DNA of 64,000 bases. It comes from Caenorhabditis remanei (lineage: Eukaryota > Nematoda > Chromadorea > Rhabditida > Rhabditidae). Numbering within the stretch: the first letter of the stretch is position 1; every line of letters begins with the position of its first letter. Of this stretch, positions 1-12,152 are shown one piece after another. The position numbers and the translations under genes were made by a program. The DNA lies in NCBI RefSeq assembly GCF_010183535.1, contig NC_071331.1, forward strand, positions 1,240,001 through 1,304,000. Reading direction: 5' to 3'. Below the pieces are notes generated by a model. That model had not been told where the DNA came from and searched no databases. It saw only the letters and a program-made list of their open reading frames with translations.

Positions 1-2271
1 TCGGCACCTTTGAAGATGAAGAGTATAAGAATACACAACTGGACACCCACAATTATAGTGCTCATGGTGAATAAACGAGCTTCTCGCATTTTGGCACGCT
101 CTTTGGTCCGAGATTTTATAATCATTGGTGTGGAGGTGTGCTAAAATGTTTTCTTAAATTGAAGTGAATATTTCAACTGAAAAGTGTCTCACCATTTTCT
201 TCTGTCTTCTACGTATTACTATAAACAAATAACAATATGTACCCACTAAATAAATACAATTTACAAGTAAAAATACTCCTCCAATAGCGAAAAATCTGTT
301 AGTCAAAGTTGTACTGAAATCTGGGATTAGCTATAGAGCGTAGTTGCTGGATGACTCACTTCAAAAACTTTGGGACTATTCCGTTTTTACCATTTCGAAA
401 TAGTTGTACTTCGTTGAAAAATGTGGCAAGACCGATAAGCAATCCGGTGAGATACTGGATGGCTATAGCGACCCATAGACGGTATCCCATCCACATCTGA
501 AATAGGAGAGGTTGGCGGGAAATTTGAATTTTTTGAAGTTTTTAGACTGACCTTATGAAAACTAGTGGGGAATAACATGACTGACAATCGGTTGGACGCT
601 AAAACGGATACACTCATTGCTTGGCAGATACCTGAAAATATTTCGGTTTCGTATCCATGGTAATCTGCGGTGAAGCTGTATGAAACAATGCATGGATTGA
701 CTTTTTCCAGACTTACCGGTACTCCACGCAAAATATAAATAGACTCTGCCGTATCCGTTTCCCAGAAAAAGGTATATTGGGACAAACCATCCCCACTTGG
801 GAAACATTGCACCGAGATAGTTGGTTAGAAGGGTCCCTGAAAAAGCGTTTTGGAGCAGGGGTTATGGCGAAATCATTGAAAGTTTTCCGTTCCACATAGT
901 TATATTAAATTTATGAAATATCTATCTACTCAATTTTCTCACATTTTCAATTAAAACTAGCATTCCATCTAACATTTTGAGCTTCGAAACAATTCTTTTA
1001 TCTTCATACCGTGAAACGGCTCCGGTAAATTTTTTAACCAGATATTCGGACATTTTCACATTTCAGCACTGAAAGGGGACACCGGTATTCCAATAATTGA
1101 TTTTTTTTAATGGATCGTTTTAAAATTCTGGGGAAAACAGAAAAAATCTCCCAATGTTCACTTATTCATGTACACGGTGAGAGAATTTTAAGTTGAAATA
1201 CATATTAGGTCAATCTGCACGACGAGGGGCTCTTTTTTAAAACCTTGAAGCCTGAAAACTCATTTTAAGGCTGACTCTCGGACCTCAATACGATTTTTCT
1301 TTTCCCTTCTTTTTGAAACGATTCATATCAAAAAATCTTAACTTTTGGATTAGTGGTGCCCCCACCCCCTTTTAACGTGAAAAAATAGGATAAAAATTGA
1401 GTCATTTTTCTCGATTCCCGTGAACTTGAACTGAGAAATCATTTTCAATTCTTTAATGATAATTGTATTTTGGAACTGTAGAAAATTACAGTTATTCTAC
1501 TTTGTCATAAAAACTGAACAATATATAGTAGGCAATGTAGGAATGGTAGATTAAAAAAAAAATCGTGACAGTTGCCGTAAAAACTGTATTATAGCGGTGC
1601 ATGTAATAGAACGGCACCCCCCACCTCCATGCTCGAAATTAGTATCTACGGGGTATTTTCCATGATTCTGATCAGATTCCGCGTGTTTAGAAAGTGAACT
1701 AGTAGATTTTCAGTGATCTACAACTGTAGTAGATTCTCAAAAACCGGAAAATGTTTTCGGATGGCAGTTGAAAGATCATGCAGTTATAATACCGTTTTTA
1801 CGGTAGCTCCGCAAACTTGAAAGTTACAGTTTCATGTTCAAAGTTTGAATGGTATGGAGAGCCAATGGACACTAAGAATGGTTGCGAATCCGTAACTTAT
1901 GTCTTATACTGAAGTTGATGACTAAACACACTAATTTCAATCATGAAGACATTACCGAACCATTTGTACGAAAGCTTTTCAAATTTTATTTTCTGAACCC
2001 GATTGTTTGAAAAATTGAAAAAAAAAAACTCACAAATATCCACCCCCGCAGTCGCCAAACACAACTTGAAAAACGGTGAGCTCAACTCCTCTACTCTCCT
2101 TTGTTGCGCTTTAATTAATGCCCAAACAATAAGTAGATAAATTGTCATTGTGATACAAAATAACACAAATTGGATGGTTTCTACAGCAAATGTGATTTTG
2201 TCATCTACAGTAAGAGAATTGTTGGTGAGGGGGAGGTCCCAGAATGAGGAAGGCAAGGTTGAAGATGCCAT
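1..2271 (-). CDS. Serpentine (7TM) chemoreceptor-like gene, 3' end outside window
   Basis: Minus-strand gene with six exons I could join in frame: 2271-2034, 836-717, 631-552, 496-360, 313-193 and 140-1, running off the left edge. All introns are GT-AG; most acceptors are TTTCAG-like. About 279 residues are visible without a stop. The N-terminus has an NNS glycosylation site, then TM1 (about residues 36-55, FVLFCITMTIYLLIVWALI) and the loop motif SSPFFKLC. TM3 ends in VLASNRLSVMLFP, the NR...P signature of nematode Srg/Srv-type receptors. TM4, TM5 and a basic third loop (KSRTKERAKMREAR) lead into TM6; TM7 lies outside. The family acts as plasma-membrane chemosensory GPCRs, usually in sensory neurons; that role is inferred. 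Intron 1 is long (837-2033) and I see nothing coding in it. Of all copies here it alone is open in every visible exon. Subfamily (Srv or Srg) is uncertain. Confidence 0.82.
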
Positions 2272-2789
2272 AGGAGTCCTGAAATCAATTTACATTAGTT
2301 TGAGAGGAAATTTACATCTGAAATACACAGATTTATAGGGAAAAAAAGGTAAAGAATCAACTTTTTTTGAGTATGTGAAAAAAAATTCAATAAAACATCA
2401 TCTGACTTGAATCAATTTTTGTTTTTCAATACAACATACATACATATTTTCTTCTCCTTAACAAAACTACCAATTATAAATTTCAAATGAGGGGGAAAGG
2501 ACAACAGATCAAAATGTTGAACCTCTTTTTGTAATAGATGTAAAGGAGTCATTTCGATAATAATTATATAATCCGTCCAGCATTGAAAAAACGAAAAATT
2601 ACAAATGACGGAATGAATACACCGGAATTAAAACAAGAGTCTGAGTAAATTACTCATGCACTATTTGAAACTGCGTATTTTGAAAAAAATTATATTTTTT
2701 AAACGTAGTAGTAATACTTCAAAGACAAAAGGGTTCTAGAGTTTTGGCACAAAAATTGCTCGATGTTTGAGTGTACAATTTTTAAATTT
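2272..2789. other. Intergenic AT-rich DNA, nothing recognised
   Basis: This is upstream of the receptor gene at 1-2271, so it should hold its promoter. I see no conserved motif, tRNA, repeat boundary or credible coding exon. Short open stretches are of the size expected by chance in AT-rich DNA. Confidence 0.5.
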
Positions 2790-5060
2790 CATAGTTTTTT
2801 GTCTTACATAAATCAAACATAAAAAAATTAATTAATAATGTATTGAAACCTCATTGAAACCGTACAATAAAAAATCATACGCTGATATTCAGGGGGTTGT
2901 TACCTGAAAATACATGTTTTTCAACAATATATATAATTATCGCAGTTCGAACTAAACACTTCTATTTGTGCTTTTGATCTTTTGAAAACTTTATGCAATT
3001 GAAGTAGTGAAATTTCAATTTGCTAAAGCGCGCCGTCGTATTTCGAGTATTTCAGATCAATCAAATATTTGAAGTAAGATTAAGTAATGAAAATTTTTAA
3101 GTCAGATAAAGTTGCTTTATTGTGTTTACTCACTATCCGGACACCGTTTGTCAAAAAATGACTGTTTCATTACAGTGATTTGAAAGGCCAATGACCTGAA
3201 ATTTCATTAGCTTTCCAGAATTCGAATAAACGATGCAGAGCAAATATAAAAAAGAGACAATAGTTTCCAATTGTTGTTTAAGAAAAGGATTTCAGTCAGA
3301 TAAAATTAATAATGAATTGCGATTTCTTATACATTTCAAACGGAGGGTCATATATTTTGTGCTAGTTTCAGAAACACCCGTGTATTATCTAACTACTGTA
3401 TGTGTATCATAAAATCATGAACATGTATCGGGAAAGTTTATTCGAATCATTTTTGGAATATTTTTGAAAATGTTACACCCTGAAATAATATACTGTTCCA
3501 GTAACAAGTTTTCACACTTTCATGTTTGTTTTATCACTGAAACGAGGATTTTCCAAACTTGTCAAATTTCGGCCCGAAAAATAATTTCAAAGAATTTTTG
3601 AATTTCAAACTTCGGATCGATGGGCCGGCAGAGAAATATTTTGAATTCAGCCCTCCCCGGCCCCTGACAAGTTTAGAATTTTCTGTGTAGCTTTTCCCAA
3701 ATTGTGCAGTTTGTGCTTCCTCCGGTAACTTTCAGATATGAACTGCATTCATAAAGATAACTAACATTAACATGAAACGAATACAATGAAAAAAAAAACA
3801 ATTTAAAACAGTTTCCGAAAATTCAATGTCATACTTGTAAACCGCGTTGCCAATGTTAAAAAAACGACGTACAATAATTAACGTTCCAATGACACCTGAA
3901 ATGTCAACATTCAAAATTCAACAGATTTCAACACAAGCATCGGTCGGAGTTTCAGCTGGACTGTTTTGTCAATAAATTTATACATTTAACATTTTTTGTT
4001 ACTCCATTACTGAACCAATATTTTTTCACGGGTATTTCCGAAAGCTGAAACTATATTTATTGTGATTTTACTACACAAAACAGATTCAATTTTATTGTAA
4101 GAGCTCGTAAAACGCATTAAGTAAAAAAATTCATTTTCAAATTTAAAACTGTTTAGAGTTTTCCATACTTGCAGAATCTATTTTTAACAATGTTCTGCAT
4201 CAGAATTCCCATAAATAATGTTTTAGATTAAATTGTTAATGTTCTCTCTCAATTAACATTAAACCATACCTGACGGTGTTTTATCTTGAAAAATCCGGAA
4301 CAATTATACAAAACCCATTCATTCTAACAGTAGTTACGAAACTGTAGCAAATGTTGATAGTTGGTTTGAGATTTTCCCAATTCACATTTACTCGAGTCCT
4401 ATTACCCATTCGCCGGTGGCTGACCACTCGCTCAAAGTTCGGCCCGGGGTCACGGAGTGGGTCTCGTTGCGGATTTTCGATTTACCGCGGCTCTTGACCG
4501 TACTTTCGCCATAAAAAAGTTTTATACTACGGTAATCGCGCCGAGACCCATTCCGCGTCCCCGGGCCAAACTTTGAACGAGTGGTCAGCCACCGGCGGAT
4601 GGGTAATACAGTTTTTTGTAAAGAAATTGTTCTTGAAAAACAAAATTCGAACTGAAATGGAAAATAAAGGAAACACAAAATTGCAGTTCTTTTTTTTGCT
4701 TGAACGCTTTTTGTATGTCTGCCAAACAAAATCTTCTAACACTGATTAGAGTTGTGTTTGGAAGGAGTTGTAACACTTATCATTTATGTTTTCAAATTTT
4801 CAAATTGCTAAATTAGTACTGTTGCAACTGCATGTTATTTTGAAATCGATGAAACAGTAATCTAATTCCATAAGGAGTATGTCGGTAAGTCGATTAAAGC
4901 AATACCTGCTAGAGCCATCACTTTTACTTACGTGATTACAAGAAAAACAAAAAGAATATTAGTTTTAAATAATGCAGCAAGATAATAATTTTTATAAATA
5001 AGACTAAAACTGATTCATGAAATGGCAGGCTATCACAACATTTTTAAAAAGGTGCCTTGA
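2790..5060. repeat. Duplicated non-coding block R1, copy 1
   Basis: This stretch is collinear with 60815-62805 and partly with 13373-14240. Shared landmarks include the ATTCAGGGGGTTGTTACCTG region near 2890, the AACATGTATCGGG region near 3420 and the ACTCGAGTCC site near 4390. I find no gene in it. Copy 1 has an extra TIR element (4402-4606) that copy 2 lacks. Copy 2 has a hAT-like insertion (61718-61937) that copy 1 lacks at about 3855. The block therefore duplicated before either insertion, or each was gained separately afterwards. Confidence 0.75.
4402..4606. mobile_element. Small TIR element (205 bp), TA target
   Basis: The ends are long imperfect inverted repeats starting TTACCCATTCGCCGG on the left and reading CCGGCGGATGGGTAA on the right, continuing inward past CGAGTGGTCAGCC. 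It is flanked by TA on both sides. It is GC-richer than its surroundings. The paralogous block near 62525 reads ACTCGAGTCCTTCAG with no insert, an empty site. A truncated relative lies at 57968-58043. It has no coding capacity, so it is a non-autonomous element. Confidence 0.85.
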
Positions 5061-6036
5061 ACTAACCAGTAAAATTTACCCCTTCCCCTTTATTATAAAA
5101 ACAGTACCGAAACAGTTAAAAACAATAAATATAAGTTTTGGCATACATAACATTTCCAAAAACATGCCTGGATTGCCATGACAAAAATTGTTTTCACAAT
5201 CTCAACAATTTGAAACGGGACTTTTTGGTACTGACGAACTTGAGTATGCTGAAATATCTTAGTTTTCTTTGAATTTTTTTCGTTTCCTAGCTTTTTAAAA
5301 ATCATGTACCCTCAGTTTTCAGACAAGATTCACCAATTAACTACGGTTTCTCAGTTTTCATTTCACGTGTTATTTTTCTACCAGAATTATCTATTCCCAG
5401 GTTTTTTTGAAGGAAATAGAAGAAAACAAACAGCGAGACTGATAAATTTTCCGTTTCAGCTTCCAGATATCTATTGATCATACCATTTTCAATAGTTAAT
5501 AGCCAAGTAATTTTTTTCATATACCAGTTTATCAAGAAAGAAACTACTCTAGAAAAACAAACTCTGACGGGAAACACAATAGTCACTGTGTTGATATGCA
5601 GTTTTCAAATCATCAAAATAATAATCAAAGTTCTAGCGATAAATTTTACTTGTTCACTGTTTCAACTTTTTTAAGCATCTTAATGTTCTAGTGTTTCTCA
5701 AACTGACATTATTCTGTGAATCAGTGTTTGATTGTGAACATTGAAACAACAACAAAAATTCAGGTGCTGTCTTGCAGTCAATTGTTTAGAAAGCACTGTA
5801 CTGTTTCGGCAATTAGTTTTCAAACTTCAATTTTTTACTTGTCTACTAAAAACATTTTTCTTTTGAAACAAATTTTCCCGTCTCTCCAAAAAAGTTATAT
5901 TATTTTTTGTATTACGAAAATTGGCCAGACAACTTCAATTGTACATTTTTGAGACAATGATAAGATATTGGGAAATAGAGACACAATTCAATTCGCGTTG
6001 TTCTTGGAAAAATATTCAAAATCTATTAATAATTAA

Positions 6037-7814
6037 GAGGCACTATCTGTAAGAGTGAGAATGTTCGTGTTGGGCCTTGGCACAGTTGCAAAAAGTTGTT
6101 TCAATCCGAACTCTTTTTACAGCATATATACCCCTATGGTAGTGATTCACAAACAATAAGTCACCAGTCCCCTATGACGTCATCCTAGGAAAATATGACC
6201 AATAATTGACTTTTCACCCAAAAATTCACAAAAATTTCAATTTTCCAGATAACTCTGCGAAACTTTCGGTACATGTTAGGAGTGTTCTTGACTACCTCTA
6301 CACAAATTTCCAGCCCTCCAGACACTCCAGAAACCGTTCAATTAAATTTCATTTTTGTGTTTTTTCAACTTTTCTCAAAAAATCCCTCTAGAAGCCATAA
6401 AATTTCAAATTGTATTCATATTCCCCGCAAAGTGTTCTATCAAATCCAATTAAAATCATCAAAAAGTGGGTGGACCATTTTGAGATATTTCGAATTTTTC
6501 AAAAATCACATAAGGGTCCCCCCTTATGAAAAATTTTTTTTGGTAAAAAATTTGAAAAAAAAATTTGTTACGAAAATGATCAGAATATTGATAACACACG
6601 TGAAATAGACCAATTCCAAAATTTTACACCTCAGAAATTGGTTTGAACAGATTTCGTATTTTTCTTCATCAAATTTTTTTCCCATTTTTTAACGTTTTCA
6701 TCAATATTTTGTACTGAAGCCATAAAATTTCAATTAATGCACTAAATTCCCGCAATATTTAACATACGATCCAATTAAAATCATCAGAAAACAAGTGGAC
6801 CATTTTGAGATATTTTCATTTATTTTGAAAATCACATAAGGGTCCCCCCCATGGAAAGAAAATTTTATCGAAAAAATAAGTCGACATTATTTTTATGCAA
6901 AAGCATTCAAAACTTTTTTACAATTGGTTTTCTTATATTTCATTAAAGCTCTGAACGTTTTTGCATAAAAATAATGTCGACTTATTTTTTCGATAAAATT
7001 TTCTTTCCATGGGGGGGACCCTTATGTGATTTTCAAAATAAATGAAAATATCTCAAAATGGTCCACTTGTTTTCTGATGATTTTAATTGGATCGTATGTT
7101 AAATATTGCGGGAATTTAGTGCATTAATTGAAATTTTATGGCTTCAGTACAAAATATTGATGAAAACGTTAAAAAATGGGAAAAAAATTTGATGAAGAAA
7201 AATACGAAATCTGTTCAAACCAATTTCTGAGGTGTAAAATTTTGGAATTGGTCTATTTCACGTGTGTTATCAATATTCTGATCATTTTCGTAACAAATTT
7301 TTTTTTCAAATTTTTTACCAAAAAAAATTTTTCATAAGGGGGGACCCTTATGTGATTTTTGAAAAATTCGAAATATCTCAAAATGGTCCACCCACTTTTT
7401 GATGATTTTAATTGGATTTGATAGAACACTTTGCGGGGAATATGAATACAATTTGAAATTTTATGGCTTCTAGAGGGATTTTTTGAGAAAAGTTGAAAAA
7501 ACACAAAAATGAAATTTAATTGAACGGTTTCTGGAGTGTCTGGAGGGCTGGAAATTTGTGTAGAGGTAGTCAAGAACACTCCTAACATGTACCGAAAGTT
7601 TCGCAGAGTTATCTGGAAAATTGAAATTTTTGTGAATTTTTGGGTGAAAAGTCAATTATTGGTCATATTTTCCTAGGATGACGTCATAGGGGACTGGTGA
7701 CTTATTGTTTGTGAATCACTACCATAGGGGTATATATGCTGTAAAAAGAGTTCGGATTGAAACAACTTTTTGCAACTGTGCCAAGAGGAATCCTCATCTT
7801 ACAGACACCGCCTC
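6037..7814. mobile_element. Palindromic TTAA element, hairpin arms near-identical (1.78 kb)
   Basis: The element is flanked by TTAA on both sides (6033-6036 and 7815-7818) and has ends GAGGC...GCCTC. Its two arms, roughly 6060-6903 and 6958-7801, are inverted copies so similar that the same 111-codon open frame appears on opposite strands at 6273-6608 and 7253-7588. The outermost 50 bp of the ends differ slightly. TTAA duplication is the hallmark of piggyBac-type transposition, and palindromic TTAA elements are known in Caenorhabditis. No transposase is present, so it is non-autonomous. The open frames in the arms are AT-rich by-products and not genes. A diverged second copy is at 31894-33409. 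Confidence 0.9.
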
Positions 7815-9021
7815 TTAATAACATGAATACGTTCCATTAAAACGGATATTTGAAACAGTTATCACAAATATGCTATTCAAACTTCAGCATCAAAATGGAA
7901 CTCTCCATTTTCTCTATGTTTCGCTTTGTTCCACTTGTATTTATAACGTATTTCTATTAAAAATAGATAATACCAGTTGCAAAAGTCCAGTCATATTGCA
8001 CAGAAATTGAAATGAAACTGCTTAAAGCACACGACGAAACTGTAAGACATTTGAGTAAAAACCATTTTTAATGAAATACCGTAAAAAATTGTGTTATAAG
8101 GGAATGCGCCTCTATTTTTCAAACCTTTTTAGAAATGTCCCTATATTACAAGGGCACCTCTAATGGAGGTAGTGCCTCCATTTTTCAACCTGTTCGTTTG
8201 GCTGTTTTTAACTCTCAAGTAGTTATTTTTCTACCAAACTAACAATTTCTAGGACAAAATCACGCAAAAAACACAACATGTGCACAACTTTAAACTTAGT
8301 AAATGGTTGTTTTTTTCTGGTTTTTAATGTTCTTTTTCAGGCAGTATGATCGAAAATCAGAGTGGAGGTTTCCTTAATTACAAATAACGAAAAAGTAATG
8401 ATTATAAAATTCATTTTTCTTCCATTTCAATTACATGTTTTCAGTCTAACTAAGAATGGTTGCTATAATGTATATGTCGTGTGAACTCTTTTATGTTCAA
8501 CATTAGAGCTGTTACAATGTCATAAACTGTGTTGCATTATTTACACTCTCCAATAAATTTGTGACAGCGCTATATATATCAATGAAATTGGCTAATCAAA
8601 CATTTTTTACTAATCTGAAACAGTTCATTGAAGTTCTAAGGTCCACCTGGACTTTACCACATTCTGCATCAAAAAATGTTGAAAACATGAGTTTCTTGCA
8701 GTTTTGCGAATGACATAAATGTAGGGATACACGTTTGCAATATTTTGAAACGTATTGCGTTCCTAAAGTATTTAAAAAAACAAGGTTTACAATCACGAAT
8801 GATATAGTCTATCAATTGGCTCATAACGTAAAATATGCTCCTGCAACAATAATTTCATGTTATTCAATCAAATTTCAAACTCTATTTTCTAGATAAAAGA
8901 GAAAAGTCACATTAATCGATATAAAAATCTCGGCACTGAAAAACAACGATGGAACAGAAAATTTCAATAAGCCTTCCCATGATACACTGAATAAAGCACC
9001 GTTTCGTGTGGTAATTGTCTA

Positions 9022-10571
9022 TTAGCTCGGCACAGTTCTTACAACTGCGCTCCACTGAAATACCCTTGAGAAATGTCTCTTTTCTCCACGGTGATTTTTT
9101 CCCTACATTAAATTTGGGTTTTTCTTCCATATTTTTGCTTCTCGCTAGGCCACGACCCCGTGAGGCGAATGCGCCCCGCCGGACAACGCAGTGTAATTTT
9201 CTCTGCCATAATCTTTTATCAGCTATATAAAAAAACTGAATCCATAAATTTCAAAAAACGCGCTCATAAGATTAATTTTTTTCGATCTAGTTTATGTAGA
9301 AAAAAATTCTAGTCGTTTTGATGCCTCCTTCATATAGAAAACTGGATTTTGTTGAAATTAAATTTTAATGGCCTAGTTTTTGAAATGGCCTAGATTTGAG
9401 GAAGCGAACGAAGAAGCTCATCTTTTACGTGTAATTTAACTAGGGAAAGAAATGGAGATATGGGTCGAGACATATATCACTAGAACGGAAATTTTCCACT
9501 GATTTCAAATCTGTATTCCAATTTTCAGAACGATTCTGTGAAAAAAGTTATTCAGGTTTTTGTGAGATCTCAGTAATAAAAATGGAAAAGTCACGAAAAT
9601 CGTCCAAAAAGCTAATTCAGTGGGGTTGAAATGAACCATAGTATGTTTCAAATGACTGGGAGCATTTTCAGCCGTTTTATGAAGAATTATGGAGATTTTT
9701 GATGTTCTTTTCACAAAAACTGTTCTTGTGTGAAACCGTACAAATCGGGAAAGAACGATCTATCGGGAAGAAACGGATCTGGAAGAAGCGAATCGAGAAG
9801 AACGCTTGTTTGAAGATTCCAGTGTCGGAAATGAGAAAACTGTCATTTGAAAGTGTATTATGTAATTATTGTCACTTTTAATGGAAAACTTCACTCGATG
9901 TACCGTCGTGCCGTTCGCGAAGCGAATTTTCATAAAATCAATTCAATAACATGAAAACACAGCGTTTATAAGCTAAACAACTAAACTAAACTGAAAATTA
10001 TTTACTTTTCGTTTCTTTCAAACACTGGAACTTGCGAAAAAGCGTTCTTCGCGATTCACCATTTTGCCCGATTTGTACGGTCTCTCTTGTGTGATTGTAA
10101 ATGTTTCAGAGTTTACAACATTTCATTTATCAGATTATCTTCTAGATGTCTTGAAAACGTAATTAGAAGGTGAATTGATCATAGAAGTGCACTTTTTACG
10201 CTTCTTATCACCGAAGAACAGATGAATACAGTTGCAATCTCAAATTTTAGATGCTTTCCAGTTAAAACTTTCTGTTTTGATAACAGAAATTCGTTTTTCG
10301 AACGATTGTTGACTTATCTACCATTTTTTGTTTTCAAAAGAACACTTTTCATAAAACTTTGTCTGCACTTCGACTGCAATTATTTAACCTCATTTTTCTG
10401 TGCCGCGGGGTTGCGTCCTTAGCCCCGCCCATTTTTCCGCGCACCATGGGGCGAAAATTTGTCAACGGGAAATGTAGCGAAAAAATCACCGTGTTCTCTG
10501 CGTGCATGAATTTCGCACACAATTTTATTCGATTTTGGTAGAGCGCGGTTGTAAGAACTGTGCAGTGCTAA
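9022..10571. mobile_element. TA-flanked TIR element (1.55 kb)
   Basis: The ends are inverted repeats: TTAGCTCGGCACAGTTCTTA on the left, and on the right a sequence whose reverse complement starts TTAGCACTGCACAGTTCTTA and continues into a GC-rich stretch. TA flanks both sides. The joined flanks recreate the uninterrupted motif seen at about 18413-18425, 28817 and 31855, so the insertion site is proved by empty paralogues. Inside I see short GC-rich patches and no convincing transposase. It shares terminal design with the small element at 17932-18205. Confidence 0.85.
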
Positions 10572-10662
10572 TATGAAAGAAACAGAAAAATTTAGTATTC
10601 TTTAAAGGTGGACTAAAGTCAACTCTGATATTTTCATAGAATAATGTGTTGGTACCTGTGAG

Positions 10663-11368
10663 CAGTGTGTGTCTTTGAAAGATTTTCGAAAGATTTTCCG
10701 TAAGATTTTTCGGAAAATTTTTCGAAGAATCTTCGAAAATTCTTCGAAAAATTTCTTTCGAAAATTTTTCGAAAAACCCTTCGAAAAATCTTTCGAAAAA
10801 TGTTTCGAAAAATTTTTGGAAGAATTTTCGAAAGAAATTTTTCGAAGATTTTTCGAAGATTTTTCGAAAAATTTTCGAAGAATTTTCGAAAAATTGAGGG
10901 GTGTTCGGAAATTTTGGGAAAAATCTGGAAACAGGGATTTCGGTTATGGATGAACAGTTTTCAGTTCCGGAGCACATTTGTATTATCGGGCACGTTTTGC
11001 ACCAATAAAATTTTAATTAGAGTCATTTTTAGTGAATAAACAAGTCAACTGGCAAGGAACTTATGCGAGGGCGGACACAAATGTGCTCCGGAAATCTAAA
11101 ATGCCCATCCATGAGCGAAATTCTTGTTTCCAGATGTTTTCCGAAATTTTCAGAATCTTCTAGAAACTTCCAGAAATTTCCAAAGATTTTTCGAAAAATT
11201 CTTCGAAAATTTTTCGAAAAATCTCGAAAACTTTCGAAAAATTTTCGAAAAATCTTCGAAAGATCCAAAAATTTTTCGAAGAGTTTTCGAAAAATCTTCG
11301 AATTTTTTTTCGAAAAATCTTTCGATTCCAACGTTTTTCGAAAAAAAAAATTTCGAAAGCACACACTG
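10663..11368. mobile_element. hAT-like foldback with TTCGAAAA-repeat arms, 8-bp duplication
   Basis: This lies inside the left terminal repeat of the 10606-13368 element, with the 8-bp duplication CCTGTGAG at 10655-10662 and 11369-11376. The ends are CAGTGTGTG...CACACACTG, and an 8-bp target with a CAGNG-type end is typical of hAT elements. The arms (about 10675-10900 and 11165-11360) are tandem AAAATTTTTCGAA-like units, followed inward by a second palindrome around a CCGGAGCACATTTGT core. The arms read as Phe/Lys/Arg/Glu-rich strings in most frames on both strands. These are composition artefacts and not proteins. Confidence 0.85.
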
Positions 11369-11774
11369 CCTGTGAGTTCATTTTCATATTGAAATAATTT
11401 TTAAAATCGGTCTGAAACTCGCTGAGAACGATCGAAGGTGAGTTTGGGCATTTCGCTGCCCTAGAAATTCTTGACTTCGGTCATGTTAATTTTTTCGAAT
11501 TTTGTCGCTATTTTCGCTCATTTTTGTGATTTTTTTTTCAATGAATTTGATAGAAAACAACAAAAATTGATAGGAACACTACAAAAATCGTAGAAAAAAG
11601 CGAAAAACCTGAAAAGTCAATATTTTCAAAGTGAAATTTCTAGAAAGTTCCACGGCCACTGAAATTCCCAAACTGTTTCGGCGCTCGTTCTCAGCGGGGA
11701 TTGAACCGAATTAAAAAGTGTTTCGATATGAAAATGAACTGACGGATATGAAGAAATTAACATACGGCCGAAGT

Positions 11775-12037
11775 CACGTAGAGTCCCGGACTACCTATGC
11801 AGACGCGCTCTATTGCCAGCGGGGTTACACATTGTCGTAGCGGTGAACTTTAGAACTTTCTGTGCATACCGTGGTGAACATTAGAATTTATTCGACGTTG
11901 AAAAATATTCGACGTTGAAAATAAATTCTAATGTTCACCACGGTATGCACAGAAAGTTCTAAAGTTCACCGCTACGACAATGTGTACCATGCTCGTCAAT
12001 AGAGCGCGTCTGCATAGGTAGTCCGGGACTCTACGTG
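11775..12037. mobile_element. Foldback element (263 bp) with 6-bp duplication CGAAGT
   Basis: It begins CACGTAGAGTCCCGGACTAC and ends with the inverse, flanked by CGAAGT at 11769-11774 and 12038-12043. The two arms are nearly perfect inverted copies meeting at a short ATTCGACGTTGAA centre, with one mismatched patch near the arm ends (CCAGCGGGGTTACAC against GTGTACCATGCTCG). It is non-coding. A 6-bp duplication does not assign a superfamily securely. Confidence 0.85.
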
Positions 12038-12152
12038 CGAAGTCGAATTTCTGGCCCATAACTCCAATTTTCACCGGCCACCGAAATGCCCAAACTCACC
12101 GGCGATCGCTTTCAGCGGGTTTCAGACCGATTTTAAAAATTCTTTCAATATA

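Larger units (their letters stand above)
5090..10600. mobile_element. Fragment of large long-TIR element LT, invaded by two others
   Basis: Segments 5090-6032, 7819-9021 and 10572-10600 together match the centre and right end of the element described at 14430-18441 and 38211-41775. Two later insertions, 6037-7814 and 9022-10571, interrupt it. The right-end motif (CCGTTTCGTG, a spacer, then GAAAGAAACAGAAAAA) is split by the 9022-10571 insertion. I see no protein-coding exon. The left terminal repeat is absent, so this copy is 5'-truncated. Confidence 0.65.

Noticed and set aside
6273..7588. Two identical 111-codon open frames on opposite strands as genes
   Set aside because: They are mirror images within the arms of one palindromic element and have AT-rich, low-complexity composition.
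10525..11390. Phe/Lys/Glu/Arg-rich open frames in several frames
   Set aside because: All arise from TTCGAAAA-type tandem units, which stay open in most frames on both strands.
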